Source of the DNA: Streptacidiphilus anmyonensis
Lineage (GTDB): Bacteria; Actinomycetota; Actinomycetes; Streptomycetales; Streptomycetaceae
NCBI RefSeq assembly: GCF_000787855.1
Contig: NZ_BBPQ01000014.1
Span: forward strand, 91,629-145,125
Length of the DNA: 53,497 bases
Reading direction: 5' to 3'
Under the pieces are notes generated by a model that did not search any database, was not told where the DNA came from, and saw only the letters and a list, made by a program, of their open reading frames with translations. Below are positions 27,269 through 37,524 of this stretch, in pieces. The stretch's first letter is position 1. Every line of letters starts with the position of its first letter. Both the position numbers and the translations under genes were made by a program.

Positions 27269-27481
27269 ATGGGCGCGGACGCCTACGCCTCGACCGGCGA
27301 CCTCGCCGTCCTCGCCGACCCCCAACGCAGCGGCGTCTGCGTGGACATCGGTCTCGCTCGTGCCGCCGGCGGCGCGGTGGACCTCAGCGCCTGGCCGACG
27401 CCGAGCGGCGCTCCGTGCACCGGCCGGGCCGCGTTGTCCGCGGCGGAGTTCGTGACCGGGGACCCGCGCGCGGGTGGCTGA
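27269..27481 (+). CDS. Possible small hypothetical protein
   Basis: A 70-residue frame from ATG 27269 with strong codon bias (nearly all codons end in G or C), while the same frame upstream of the ATG loses this bias. It fits between corA and the LysR gene, ending 25 bases before the convergent LysR stop. GVCVDIGLARAAGGAVDLS followed by ALSAAEFVTGDPR is faintly like the DUF397 pattern (Cys-Val-x-Val, then a terminal AEW-like helix), but the match is too weak to name. No ribosome binding site is seen. Could also be a gene remnant. Confidence 0.35.
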   Translation: MGADAYASTGDLAVLADPQRSGVCVDIGLARAAGGAVDLSAWPTPSGAPCTGRAALSAAEFVTGDPRAGG

Positions 27482-27506
27482 CGGTCCGACAGTCGGTCGC
27501 GCGGGT

Positions 27507-28478
27507 TCACTGCTCGGGGGCGGGCCGGTCGCCCGGCCCCTGCGACCCCGGCCCCGTCGACCTCGGCCGCCGCGGCCCCGGGTGGTCGTCCCGCGCGCGG
27601 CGGCGGAGCAGGTCGGCGAGGAGGGCCAGCGGGGGCCAGTCCGAGCGGCCGCGGCGGGTCACCGCGTAGGCGCGCAGGGACACCTCGGGGTTGGTCAGGG
27701 GCAGCAGGCGGACCCCGGGCGCGGTGGGGCGGTCCGCCGGCAGCAGGCCGACGCCGAGACCGGCGACGATCATGGACTCGACCAGGTCGAGGCTGTCCGA
27801 GCGGTGGGTGAGCCGGGCGCTGAACCCGGCCATCGAGGACAGCGTCCGGATCACCGTCTCGTCGGCCGTGTTGCGGGAGTTGCCGATCCAGTCCGCCGAG
27901 CGGAAGCGGGCGAAGACCTCCGCCGAGGTGGCCGGTCCGGCGTCGGACTCGCTCGCCGGCACGCCGAGACCCCAGGCGGCCGTCCACAGCGGAACCGCTT
28001 TCACGGCCGGGTCGGGCGCGGCGGGGGCCAGGTTGTAGTCGTAGACGAGCGCGAGATCCACCTCGTCCTCCGCCAGCAGCGCCAGCGCCTCGGCGGGTTC
28101 GTGTTCGCGCACCAGGACGTGCAGGCGCGGGTGCTCCTCGGCGAGCGTGGCCACGATCGGCAGCAGGTGGGCGCGCAGCCCCGTCGCGAAACCGGCCACC
28201 CGCAGCGTGCCGCTGGGCTCCGCGTCCGCGGAGAGGTCCCGCTGCGCCGCCTCGACGGCGGCCAGGATGACGGTCGCGTGCTCGACCAGCCGCCGCCCGG
28301 CGGGTGTGAGCCGCACCCGCCGCCCATGCGGCTCGACCAGCGGCGCGCCGGTCTCCCGCGCCAGCGTGGCGATCTGCTGGGAGACGGTGGACGTGGTCGT
28401 GCGCAGGGTGTCGGCCACGGCCCGCATCGAACCGAGCCGGGCCAACTCCACCAGGACTTGCAGGCGACGTGTCTCCAT
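27507..28478 (-). CDS. LysR-family transcriptional regulator
   Basis: A 323-residue LysR regulator. The winged-helix N-terminus (residues 1-60) is typical: LQVLVELARLGSMRAVADTL, TTTSTVSQQIATLARETGAPL and RRVRLTPAGRRLVEHA. The effector domain starts at about 88 (GTLRVAGFATGLRAHLLP), with the VESMIVAGLGVGLLPAD motif near 250. Divergent from the EamA transporter gene, with a perfect palindrome in the shared gap, so it very likely controls that gene and itself. GACAAT lies six bases before the ATG and may be a leaderless -10 box. Confidence 0.93.
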   Translation of the reverse strand: METRRLQVLVELARLGSMRAVADTLRTTTSTVSQQIATLARETGAPLVEPHGRRVRLTPAGRRLVEHATVILAAVEAAQRDLSADAEPSGTLRVAGFATGLRAHLLPIVATLAEEHPRLHVLVREHEPAEALALLAEDEVDLALVYDYNLAPAAPDPAVKAVPLWTAAWGLGVPASESDAGPATSAEVFARFRSADWIGNSRNTADETVIRTLSSMAGFSARLTHRSDSLDLVESMIVAGLGVGLLPADRPTAPGVRLLPLTNPEVSLRAYAVTRRGRSDWPPLALLADLLRRRARDDHPGPRRPRSTGPGSQGPGDRPAPEQ

Positions 28479-28517
28479 AGGGCCATTGTCGGGCCGCCCG
28501 CCCGCGATCGTCCGGAA

Positions 28518-28540
28518 ATCATGGACGGTACGTCCATGAT
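28518..28540. promoter_or_regulatory. Perfect palindrome in the LysR/EamA intergenic region (probable LysR operator)
   Basis: Arms ATCATGGACG (28518-28527) and CGTCCATGAT (28531-28540) are exact complements around GTA. The site fits the LysR T-N11-A box style and lies 40 bases upstream of the LysR start and 45 upstream of the EamA start. Confidence 0.7.
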
Positions 28541-28584
28541 CCGCACGTGGACGTGGACGTTTGCGGCGCGATGTACTCGTACAC

Positions 28585-29592
28585 ATGAGCACCACCGGCC
28601 ACTCCACCGCCCTCCCCGCGCCCACGTCCACGCCCATGTCCGTTTCCGCCCGCCACCGGGCCGCCCGCACGGGAACCCTCATGGGCGTGGCCTCCATGAG
28701 CACCGTCCAGCTCGGCGCGGCGCTCACGGTCCCGATGTTCGCCAGTCTCGGCGTCCTCGGCACCGCCGGACTGCGGCTGGCCTGGGCCGGCCTGGTGCTG
28801 CTGGTGCTGGTCCGGCCGCGCCGCCGCGACTTCGCGGGCCGCGATCTTGCCGCCTGCGTGCTCCTCGGCGTGGTGACCTCGGGCCTGACGGTGTTCTTCG
28901 CCCTGGCCATCGCCCGGCTGCCGTTCGGCACGGTGAGCGCGCTGGAGTTCCTCGGCCCGCTCGCGGTGTCCCTGTTCGGCCCCGGACACGGCCGCCGCGT
29001 GTGGACCCTGGCCGCCGGGTTGGGCGTCGTCCTGCTCACCGAGCCCTGGCACGGCGGCCTCGACCCCGTCGGCCTGGCCTTCGCACTGGCGGCCGCGTCC
29101 TGCTGGGCGGCGTACATCCTGCTCACCCAGCACGTCGGCGACCGCGTCACCGGCCTGAGCGGACTCGCCGTCTCGATGCCGGTCGCCGCGGTCGTCGCCA
29201 TGCTGGTGGCCGCGCCCACGCTCGGCGGACGGCTGTCCTGGGGGCCCGCACTGATCATGCTCGGGCTCGCGGTGCTGAGCCCCCTCGTGCCCTACGCCCT
29301 GGAGTTCCAGGCCCTGCGGCGGCTGACGGCCTCCTCGTTCGGGACCTTGATGAGCCTGGAGCCGGCGATAGCGCTGCTGGTCGGCATCCTGGTGCTGCAC
29401 CAGGTCCCGGGCGCGGGCCCGGCACTCGGCGTCGCCTTTGTGGTCGTCGCCGGAGTGGGCGCGACCCGCAGCGGCGCCCGGCCGGAACCGGTCCCGTCGG
29501 CCCTGCCGACCCCGTCGGTCCAGCCGGAGCGCCCCGCGGAACCCGCCGACGACGAGCGCCTCGTCCCGGTCTGCACGGGCCGGGCCGCCTGA
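28585..29592 (+). CDS. EamA/DMT-family transporter
   Basis: A 335-residue, ten-helix drug/metabolite transporter with two EamA repeats (about 35-150 and 165-290). Typical segments are ALEFLGPLAVSLFG in the first half and PYALEFQALRRLTASSFGTLMSLEPAIALLVG in the second, as in RhtA-type amino-acid or metabolite exporters. Polar C-terminal tail rich in Pro. An earlier in-frame start at 28561 adds eight residues; ATG 28585 begins the usual N-terminus. Divergent from its presumed LysR regulator. Confidence 0.92.
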   Translation: MSTTGHSTALPAPTSTPMSVSARHRAARTGTLMGVASMSTVQLGAALTVPMFASLGVLGTAGLRLAWAGLVLLVLVRPRRRDFAGRDLAACVLLGVVTSGLTVFFALAIARLPFGTVSALEFLGPLAVSLFGPGHGRRVWTLAAGLGVVLLTEPWHGGLDPVGLAFALAAASCWAAYILLTQHVGDRVTGLSGLAVSMPVAAVVAMLVAAPTLGGRLSWGPALIMLGLAVLSPLVPYALEFQALRRLTASSFGTLMSLEPAIALLVGILVLHQVPGAGPALGVAFVVVAGVGATRSGARPEPVPSALPTPSVQPERPAEPADDERLVPVCTGRAA

Positions 29593-29614
29593 ACGGCCGG
29601 TCCCCGAACAGGAC

Positions 29615-30511
29615 CTACACCGCGTAGGCGCCCGCGGCGATGTCCTCCAGCAGGGTGGGGCCGGTCGGGGCCCAGCCGAGCAGGTCCCGGGTGCGGGCGT
29701 TGGACGCGACGATGTCCATGCCGAAGAAGTGCCCGATCCAGCCGAAGTGCGCCTCGGCGTCCTCCCGCGCGACGGAGACCGTCGGCAGGCCGAGGTACTC
29801 GCCGAGCGCGGCCGCGATGTCGCGGGAGGGGATGCCGCTCTCGCCCACCGCGTGCATCCGGGACCCCGCCGGGGCCTTCTCCAGGGCGAGCCGGACCATG
29901 CGCGCGGCGTCCGTGCGGTGCACGGCCGCCCAGTGGCTCGCGCCGTCGCCGATGTAGCCCGCCGCGCCGTGCTCCTTGGCGATCTGCGCGAGCCTGGCGA
30001 CGAAGCCGTGGTCGCCGCCCAGGCCGTGGACGGTGGGGGAGAAGCGCAGCGCCACCGCCCGGACGCCGCGGTCGGCGGCGGAGAGGGCGAGGTTCTCGCT
30101 GCCGCCGCGCATCGAGTCCTCGCCGTGGAACGGTGAGGCGTCCTGCTCGGTCAGCGGTCGGCCGGTGACGGAGGAGGCCAGGCCCGAGGCGAGCAGGAAC
30201 GGACGCTCGCTGCCCTCCAGCGCGTCGAGCATCCGCGCGACCGCGGCGTTCTCGGTGCGGCCGGCGCCCGCGTAGTCGGTGAAGTCGTGCTTGAACGCGA
30301 GGTGGATCACGCCGTCGGCCGCGCCGGCCGCCTTGGCCAGACCCTCGGGGTCGTCGAGGGTGCCGCGGTGGGCGACGGCGCCCTTGGCCTCGAGCGCGGC
30401 CGCGCTCTCGTCGGAGCGGGCGAGCCCGACGACCTCGTGGCCGTGGGCGAGCAGTTCGTCGGTGACGGCCGAGCCGATCCAGCCGGAAGCGCCGGTGATG
30501 AAGACGCGCAT
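29615..30511 (-). CDS. NAD-dependent epimerase/dehydratase family (extended SDR) protein
   Basis: A 298-residue extended SDR. MRVFITGASGWIGSAVTDEL has the GxxGxxG site; the acidic or Arg residue after strand 2 (LARSDESAAAL) suggests NADP. The usual YxxxK is not evident: RGGSENLALSAADRGV replaces it, so the catalytic role is uncertain. Late segments AVHRTDAARMVRLALEKAP and RTRDLLGWAPTGPTLLEDI match the family found in many actinomycetes as a TetR- or HxlR-controlled oxidoreductase. ATG start with AGGAAGG. Two inverted repeats lie in its promoter. Confidence 0.88.
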   Translation of the reverse strand: MRVFITGASGWIGSAVTDELLAHGHEVVGLARSDESAAALEAKGAVAHRGTLDDPEGLAKAAGAADGVIHLAFKHDFTDYAGAGRTENAAVARMLDALEGSERPFLLASGLASSVTGRPLTEQDASPFHGEDSMRGGSENLALSAADRGVRAVALRFSPTVHGLGGDHGFVARLAQIAKEHGAAGYIGDGASHWAAVHRTDAARMVRLALEKAPAGSRMHAVGESGIPSRDIAAALGEYLGLPTVSVAREDAEAHFGWIGHFFGMDIVASNARTRDLLGWAPTGPTLLEDIAAGAYAV

Positions 30512-30532
30512 GGCAGGGGTCCTTCCTGGACT

Positions 30533-30549
30533 ATGTCAGTGGCTGACAT
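30533..30549. promoter_or_regulatory. Operator-like inverted repeat 1 upstream of the extended SDR gene
   Basis: ATGTCAG (30533-30539) and CTGACAT (30543-30549), perfect 7-base arms with a 3-base spacer. It sits just downstream of the proposed -10, in a repressor position. Confidence 0.6.
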
Positions 30550-30566
30550 CAACTACCGTAACACTC

Positions 30567-30585
30567 GATGTCAGCGACTGTCATC
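30567..30585. promoter_or_regulatory. Operator-like inverted repeat 2 overlapping the proposed -35
   Basis: GATGTCAG and CTGTCATC around CGA, with one mismatched pair per arm; same core as repeat 1 and centred 35 bases away. On the minus strand, TGACAG inside this repeat could be the -35 and TACGGT, 17 bases on, the -10. The regulator is not adjacent. Confidence 0.5.
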
Positions 30586-30768
30586 AATCTCCTGTCGCCG
30601 CCACCCGGAACGGCGGGCATGGGAGGCTCGGCGCTCGCACGGGCGGGCGCGGTAGCAGGCCGCCGGCAGCCAGGTCGGAACGCGGTCGCCGCGCCGACGG
30701 GCCGACAGGCCAGGCGAACTGGCTGGTGCCGCGCCCGCCGACCTTTGCCCTGCCGCGACGCCTGGCAC

Positions 30769-30798
30769 GCACTCCCCCCGCCTTCGGCTGGGAGGTGC
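30769..30798. repeat. REP-like palindrome with a TTC loop
   Basis: GCACTCCCCCCGCC (30769-30782) and GGCTGGGAGGTGC (30786-30798) pair almost fully around TTC, just after the end of the MocR gene's 3' side. Similar C-run/TTCGG/G-run palindromes are, from memory, dispersed in Streptomyces genomes. It could also act as a terminator for the MocR-type gene, although it lies beyond its stop on the minus strand. Confidence 0.45.
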
Positions 30799-30845
30799 CC
30801 CCACGACGCCGCGGCTGGCCGGGCAGAGGTTGGCGGCCGCCGGCC

Positions 30846-32267
30846 CTAGCGGGCCAGGGAGGAAGGGGCGGCCAGCAGGTCGCCCACCGCCGCGATGCCC
30901 GCCCTGACCGCGCGGATCCCGACGTTGCCGAAGCCCAGGACGAGCTGCGGCGGACGCGCGTCGCGCGAGGCGCGGCACGCGCTCATGCCGTGCAGCCCCA
31001 CCGACCGTGCCCGCGCCGCGCGGACCACCCGCTGCTCATCGGCCTCCTCCGGCAGGTGGGCGACGGCGTGGAAACCAGCGGCGAGACCCGTCACCCGCAC
31101 GCCCGGCGCGTGTTCGGCCAGGGCCTCCAGCAGCGCGTCACGGCGTGCGGCGTAGGTCGCCCGCATCCGACGCAGGTGGCGGTCGAACCGGCCGGACTCC
31201 ATCAGGCGTGCCAGGGCCAGCTGTTCGAGCGTGGGAGTACCGCGGTCGCTCAGGTGCTTCTGCGCGGTGACGGCGTCGGTCAGCCCCGGCGGGCACAGCA
31301 TCCAGCCGATCCGAAGCGCCGGAGCGAGGGACTTGCTGACGGTGCCGAGGGAGACGACCCGGTCCGGCGCCAGCCCCTGGAGCGCCCCGACCGGCTCGCG
31401 GTCGTAGCGGTGCTCGGCGTCGTAGTCGTCCTCGATGACGAACCCGTCGCGTTCACGGGCCCAGGCCAGCAGCGCCAACCGCCGCTCCGGGGCCAGGGCG
31501 ACACCGGTCGGCCACTGGTGCGCCGGGGTGACCACCACCGCCCGCGCGTCGGTGCGCGCGAGCGCCGCCACGTCCAGGCCGTGCGCGTCCACGGGGACGG
31601 GCACCGCGCGCAGGCCGGCCGCCGCCGCGGCCGCGCCGACCGTCGCGGGGGAGCCCGGGTCCTCGAAGGCCACGGCCCGCACCCCGCCGTCCGCCAGGAC
31701 CCGCAGGGTCAGCCCCAGCCCCTGGGCGTACCCGTTGCACACCACGATCCGCTCCGGATCGGCCGCCGCGGCCCGCACCCGGCGCAGATACCCGGCCAGC
31801 ACCTCCCGCAGTTCCGCGCTGCCGCGCGGGTCGCCGTAGCCGAACGCGGCCGGCGGCATCGCCCGCGCCGCCTCGCGGGTCGCCCAGAGCCAGTCCTGGA
31901 GCGGAAACGAACGCAGGTCGGGGACGCCCCAGCAGAAGTCGGCCAGCAGCCGCTCCCCGCCCGGGTCCGGCCGGGCGGTCCCGGCGGGCGCCGCCGCGCC
32001 CGCGGCCACCCGGGTCGCGGAGCCAGGACGCGTCACCAGGTAGCCCTCGGCCTGGAGTTGGGCGTAGCACTCCTGTACCAGACCGCGCGAGACTTCCGCC
32101 GTCCGCGCGAGCTCCCGCGAGGACGGCAGCCGCTCGCCCACCTGGAGCCGACCGGTCCGGATCGCGTCGCGCAGTGCGTGCTCCAGCTGCGCGCGCAGCG
32201 GCCGACGGTCCGAGCGGTCGACGCTCAGCAGCAGCTCGGGCGAGGAACTGGACCACTGCGGAGGCAT
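30846..32267 (-). CDS. MocR/PdxR-type regulator (GntR HTH fused to aminotransferase-like domain)
   Basis: A 473-residue two-domain regulator. The GntR winged helix is at residues 15-85 (LRDAIRTGRLQVGERLPSSR, then SRELARTAEVSRGLVQECYAQLQAEGYL). The rest is a class I aminotransferase fold that binds PLP, with the cofactor Lys in GTVSKSLAPALRIGW, FGYGDPRGSAELREVLAGYL and VIEDDYDAEHRYD. MocR proteins sense PLP or amino compounds. Divergent by 47 bases from the MFS gene, which it probably controls. TAAGCT eight bases before the ATG suggests a leaderless transcript. Confidence 0.92.
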   Translation of the reverse strand: MPPQWSSSSPELLLSVDRSDRRPLRAQLEHALRDAIRTGRLQVGERLPSSRELARTAEVSRGLVQECYAQLQAEGYLVTRPGSATRVAAGAAAPAGTARPDPGGERLLADFCWGVPDLRSFPLQDWLWATREAARAMPPAAFGYGDPRGSAELREVLAGYLRRVRAAAADPERIVVCNGYAQGLGLTLRVLADGGVRAVAFEDPGSPATVGAAAAAAGLRAVPVPVDAHGLDVAALARTDARAVVVTPAHQWPTGVALAPERRLALLAWARERDGFVIEDDYDAEHRYDREPVGALQGLAPDRVVSLGTVSKSLAPALRIGWMLCPPGLTDAVTAQKHLSDRGTPTLEQLALARLMESGRFDRHLRRMRATYAARRDALLEALAEHAPGVRVTGLAAGFHAVAHLPEEADEQRVVRAARARSVGLHGMSACRASRDARPPQLVLGFGNVGIRAVRAGIAAVGDLLAAPSSLAR

Positions 32268-32314
32268 GGAACTGGAGCTTACCGGCGGTCCGGTCGGCCG
32301 CTTAGCGTCCTGCC

Positions 32315-33520
32315 GTGACCGAAACCGTCGCTTCCTCCCCCGCCTCCGTCACGCCCCGGCCGCCGTTGGTGACACGGCCGTTGCTGCTGCGGTTCGTCTC
32401 CCTGCTCGGCGGCTCCACCAGCTTCTACCTGCTGCTCGCCGCCGTCCCCGGCTTCGCCGCCGCGCACGGAGGCGGGGGCGGGAGCGCCGGTCTGGCCACG
32501 GCGGCCCTGATGCTCTCCACCGTCGCCGGTGAGCTCGCCACCCCCGCGCTGGTCGGCCGACTCGGCTACCGCGTGGTGCTGGCCACCGGGTTGGCGCTGC
32601 TGGGCGCGCCCGCGCTGGCGCTCACCGCGTCCGGCGCGCTGTGGGCGGTCGCCACCGTCTGCGCGCTGCGCGGCATCGGCTTCGCGTTCACCGTCGTGGC
32701 CGGAGGCGCGCTCACGGCGTCGCTGGTCCCGGCCGAACGGCGGGGCGAGGGGCTGGCGTTGGTCGGGATCGTCAGCGGCGTGCCGGCCCTTGTCGCGCTG
32801 CCGCTCGGCGTCTGGCTGGCCGCGCACGCCGGCTACGGCGTGGTCTTCACCGCCGGCGCCGTGTCCGCACTGGCCGCGATCGTCGCCGTGCCGGGCCTGC
32901 CCGACCGGGTCCGGGCGGCAGGACGCGGCGTCAGCGTGGCCGAGGGCCTCCGCACCGGCGAACTCCTGCGCCCGGCCCTGGTGTTCGCGGCGACCACCCT
33001 CGCGGTCGGGATCGTCGTCACCTTCCTCCCGCTCACTGTCCCACGCTCGCAGAGCGGGACGGTCACCGCCGCGCTGCTCGTCCAGCCCGCCGCCGCCACC
33101 GTCGCCCGCTGGGTGGCGGGCCGCCGCGGCGACCGCCGGGGCCCCGCCGGTCTGGTGATCCCCGGCCTGCTGCTGGCCGCGCTCGGCACGCTGCTCCTGG
33201 CCCTGGCGGGCGGCCCGGTGGCCGTCGTCGCCGCGATGGCGCTGTTCGGCACCGGCTTCGGCCTCGCCCAGAACTCCACGCTGACGCTGATGTACTGCCG
33301 CGTCCCGGAGGCCGCCTACGGCACCGTCAGCGCGCTGTGGAACTTCGCCTACGACGCCGGCATGGGCGTCGGCGCGCTCGCCTTCGGCTGGGTCGCGACC
33401 GCCACCGGCTACCGGTGGGCCTTCGCCCTGACCGCCCTCGCGATGCTCACCGCCCTCGCCCCGGCCCTCACCGACCGCCGCTCCACCCCGACCCCTCAGA
33501 CGAAGGAGACCCCGAAGTGA
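32315..33520 (+). CDS. MFS transporter
   Basis: A 401-residue 12-helix MFS protein. The loop after helix 2 is atypical (VGRLGYRVVLATGLALLG), but RGIGFAFTVVAGGALTASLVPAERRGEGLALVGI and the mid-protein RWVAGRRGDRRG loop are normal for the family. GTG start six bases after TAGCGT, a probable leaderless promoter facing the MocR gene. The stop overlaps the start of the next small frame (GTGA). Substrate unknown; the neighbouring MocR protein suggests an amino compound or B6-related molecule, which is inference. Confidence 0.9.
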   Translation: MTETVASSPASVTPRPPLVTRPLLLRFVSLLGGSTSFYLLLAAVPGFAAAHGGGGGSAGLATAALMLSTVAGELATPALVGRLGYRVVLATGLALLGAPALALTASGALWAVATVCALRGIGFAFTVVAGGALTASLVPAERRGEGLALVGIVSGVPALVALPLGVWLAAHAGYGVVFTAGAVSALAAIVAVPGLPDRVRAAGRGVSVAEGLRTGELLRPALVFAATTLAVGIVVTFLPLTVPRSQSGTVTAALLVQPAAATVARWVAGRRGDRRGPAGLVIPGLLLAALGTLLLALAGGPVAVVAAMALFGTGFGLAQNSTLTLMYCRVPEAAYGTVSALWNFAYDAGMGVGALAFGWVATATGYRWAFALTALAMLTALAPALTDRRSTPTPQTKETPK

Positions 33521-33711
33521 ACCCGCACCACGCGATCCCGCACGACCTGAACCCCCACGACCCGAACCCGCGCGGCTTGTACCCGGGGTCCGACGACGCG
33601 CACCGCGACGACTCCCACCGCGACGGCGCGCAGCCCGAGGACGCCCCCGCCGCACCGGACGCCCCCGCCAACGCCAGCGCCAACGGCGGCCCGCGCCTGT
33701 GCCGCTGGTGA
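33517..33711 (+). CDS. Small His/Pro/Asp-rich peptide coupled to the MFS gene
   Basis: A 64-residue frame starting at GTG 33517, overlapping the MFS stop codon and preceded by AAGGAGA eight bases away, a better ribosome binding site than most genes here. Third-position G/C bias is strong. The N-terminal half repeats NPH and PHD units with six histidines (NPHHAIPHDLNPHDPNP), then DDAHRDDSHRD, an Ala/Pro stretch and the end GGPRLCRW. It has no signal peptide, helix or known domain. It could bind metal, act as a small accessory to the exporter, or be a precursor peptide; none of these is shown. Confidence 0.6.
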   Translation: MNPHHAIPHDLNPHDPNPRGLYPGSDDAHRDDSHRDGAQPEDAPAAPDAPANASANGGPRLCRW

Positions 33712-33775
33712 CGCCCGCGCCGGCGCTTCCCGCCGACGCGGTGGAAACCCAGGTGGCCTCGGCTCCCCGCCTGAG

Positions 33776-33788
33776 TACAGTTGCGCCG
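33776..33788 (+). promoter_or_regulatory. Probable leaderless -10 element of the GNAT gene
   Basis: TACAGT (33776-33781) ends six bases before the GTG start, with no ribosome binding site between, the usual layout of actinomycete leaderless mRNAs. Confidence 0.45.
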
Positions 33789-34288
33789 TGCCTGAGCTGC
33801 AGCAGTTGGACGCCGACCACGCCCCGGCGGTCCTGGCCTTCGAGCTGGCCAACCGTGCCTACTTCGCCGCCTCGATCTCGGACCGGGGCGACGAGTTCTA
33901 CGACCGGTTCGCCGACCGGCACAGCGCCATGCTGGCCGAGCAGGAAGCCGGCGACTGCGCCTTCTACGTCCTGGTCGCCGACGACGGCTCGGTGCTGGGC
34001 CGGTTCAACCTGTACGACCTGAAGGACGGCACGGCCAACCTCGGCTACCGGGTCGCGCAGCACGTCGCCGGGCGCGGCGTAGCGACCGCGACCGTCCTGG
34101 AGCTGTGCCGGCTGGCGGCCGCGCGGCACGGCCTGCGCTCCCTGCGGGCAGCCACCTCCCACGCCAACGCCGCGTCCCAGAAGGTGCTGGCCAAAGCCGG
34201 GTTCGTCCCGACCGGCCCGGCCGACCCCGCCGACCTCGGCGGCAAGCCGGGCACCTGGTACCAGCGCGAGCTGGAACCCCGACCGTAG
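33788..34288 (+). CDS. GNAT family N-acetyltransferase (RimJ/RimL-like)
   Basis: A 166-residue acetyltransferase. FNLYDLKDGTANLGYRVAQHVAGRGVATATVLELCRLA contains the acetyl-CoA pyrophosphate loop (Q/RxxGxG/A as AGRGVA), and RAATSHANAASQKVLAKAGF is the RimJ/RimL C-terminal motif. Acceptor unknown. GTG start, convergent with the UvrA-like gene. Confidence 0.92.
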   Translation: MPELQQLDADHAPAVLAFELANRAYFAASISDRGDEFYDRFADRHSAMLAEQEAGDCAFYVLVADDGSVLGRFNLYDLKDGTANLGYRVAQHVAGRGVATATVLELCRLAAARHGLRSLRAATSHANAASQKVLAKAGFVPTGPADPADLGGKPGTWYQRELEPRP

Positions 34289-34384
34289 CCCGCGGTCTCG
34301 CCGACGCAGCGTCGGGAGGGACGGCTGCTCCCGGACGCGCCGGCGCGGCCCGCTGATCTCGCGCGCCGCCGGCGCAGGGTCTCC

Positions 34385-34429
34385 CCGGCTCCCGTCCTGC
34401 CTTCCCAGCTGAGGCAGGACGGGAGCCGG
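34385..34429. terminator. Strong bidirectional hairpin terminator
   Basis: Perfect 18-base arms: CCGGCTCCCGTCCTGCCT (34385-34402) and its exact complement (34412-34429), with a 9-base loop, between the convergent GNAT and UvrA-like genes. Confidence 0.9.
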
Positions 34430-34434
34430 CGGGC

Positions 34435-36843
<2,409 letters not shown>

Positions 36844-37041
36844 CGTGTCTCCCTCAGGATCGCCGTGGCCGACGTGACCACCGACGGGCACGACCGATCG
36901 TAGCCGGGCCCTACGACAGCGCTCCGGTCCGCCGGCGCCTGCCGGCCACCCGAGGTGACGACGGCCCAGGCGCGGGTCGCCGTGCCCTCCGGGCATCGGC
37001 CGGAGGTCAGCGGCCAGACCTCCGCGGCACCGCGCCGGGCG

Positions 37042-37419
37042 TCATGCGCCGCCGCTGTCGTCGCCGCGTGCCGGACGTGCGGCGAGGAAGCGGTCGCGGT
37101 CCACGACGGCGCGGTCGATCTCGCCCGAGCCGACCAGTCGGCCGTCGTCGTCGACCGCCCGCACGCGAAACGTCAGCCGGCGCCCGTCGGCGGGCCCGGC
37201 CTCGGCGGTGACCGCCACGGAACCGCCGACCGCCGCGGCCCGCAGGTGCTCCACCCGCACCGCCGTGCCGACGCTGGTCTGCCCCGGCCCCACGAACGGC
37301 CGCGCCGCCTCGACGGTCGCCGCCTCCATCCACGCGACCAGCCGGGGCGTGGCCAGCACCGGCACGTCGCCGCTGCCCAGCGCGATCGCGGTGTCCTCTT
37401 CGTTCACGTGATGCCGCAT
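37042..37419 (-). CDS. Hot-dog thioesterase (FlK-like)
   Basis: A 125-residue protein of the fluoroacetyl-CoA thioesterase-like group. VNEEDTAIALGSGDVPVLATPRLVAWMEAATVEAARP and GQTSVGTAVRVEHLRAA are its characteristic segments: the Thr/Glu/His-type hot-dog active site is suggested by TSVGTAV followed by VEHL. Many actinomycetes carry such a gene without making fluorinated compounds, so it probably hydrolyses another short acyl-CoA. Alone on the minus strand. Confidence 0.85.
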   Translation of the reverse strand: MRHHVNEEDTAIALGSGDVPVLATPRLVAWMEAATVEAARPFVGPGQTSVGTAVRVEHLRAAAVGGSVAVTAEAGPADGRRLTFRVRAVDDDGRLVGSGEIDRAVVDRDRFLAARPARGDDSGGA

Positions 37420-37524
37420 GGCAGCACGCTATCCCGCGCGCCCACCGCGGGTGGGCATCGGTTGCTGGTCCCCCGGCGGGGTGGTGAGCTTGAAGGACGC
37501 GAGGAGGAAGGCGGTGAGCGGCAG

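Larger units (their letters stand above)
30512..30845. other. Intergenic region between extended SDR and MocR-type genes
   Basis: Holds the SDR promoter with two operator-like repeats (30533-30585) and a palindromic repeat (30769-30798). The rest codes for nothing convincing; a short frame from 30568 lacks codon bias. Confidence 0.5.

Noticed and set aside
30568-30849. Short frame of 93 codons in the gap before the MocR-type gene
   Set aside because: Lacks third-position G/C bias and overlaps operator and repeat sequences.
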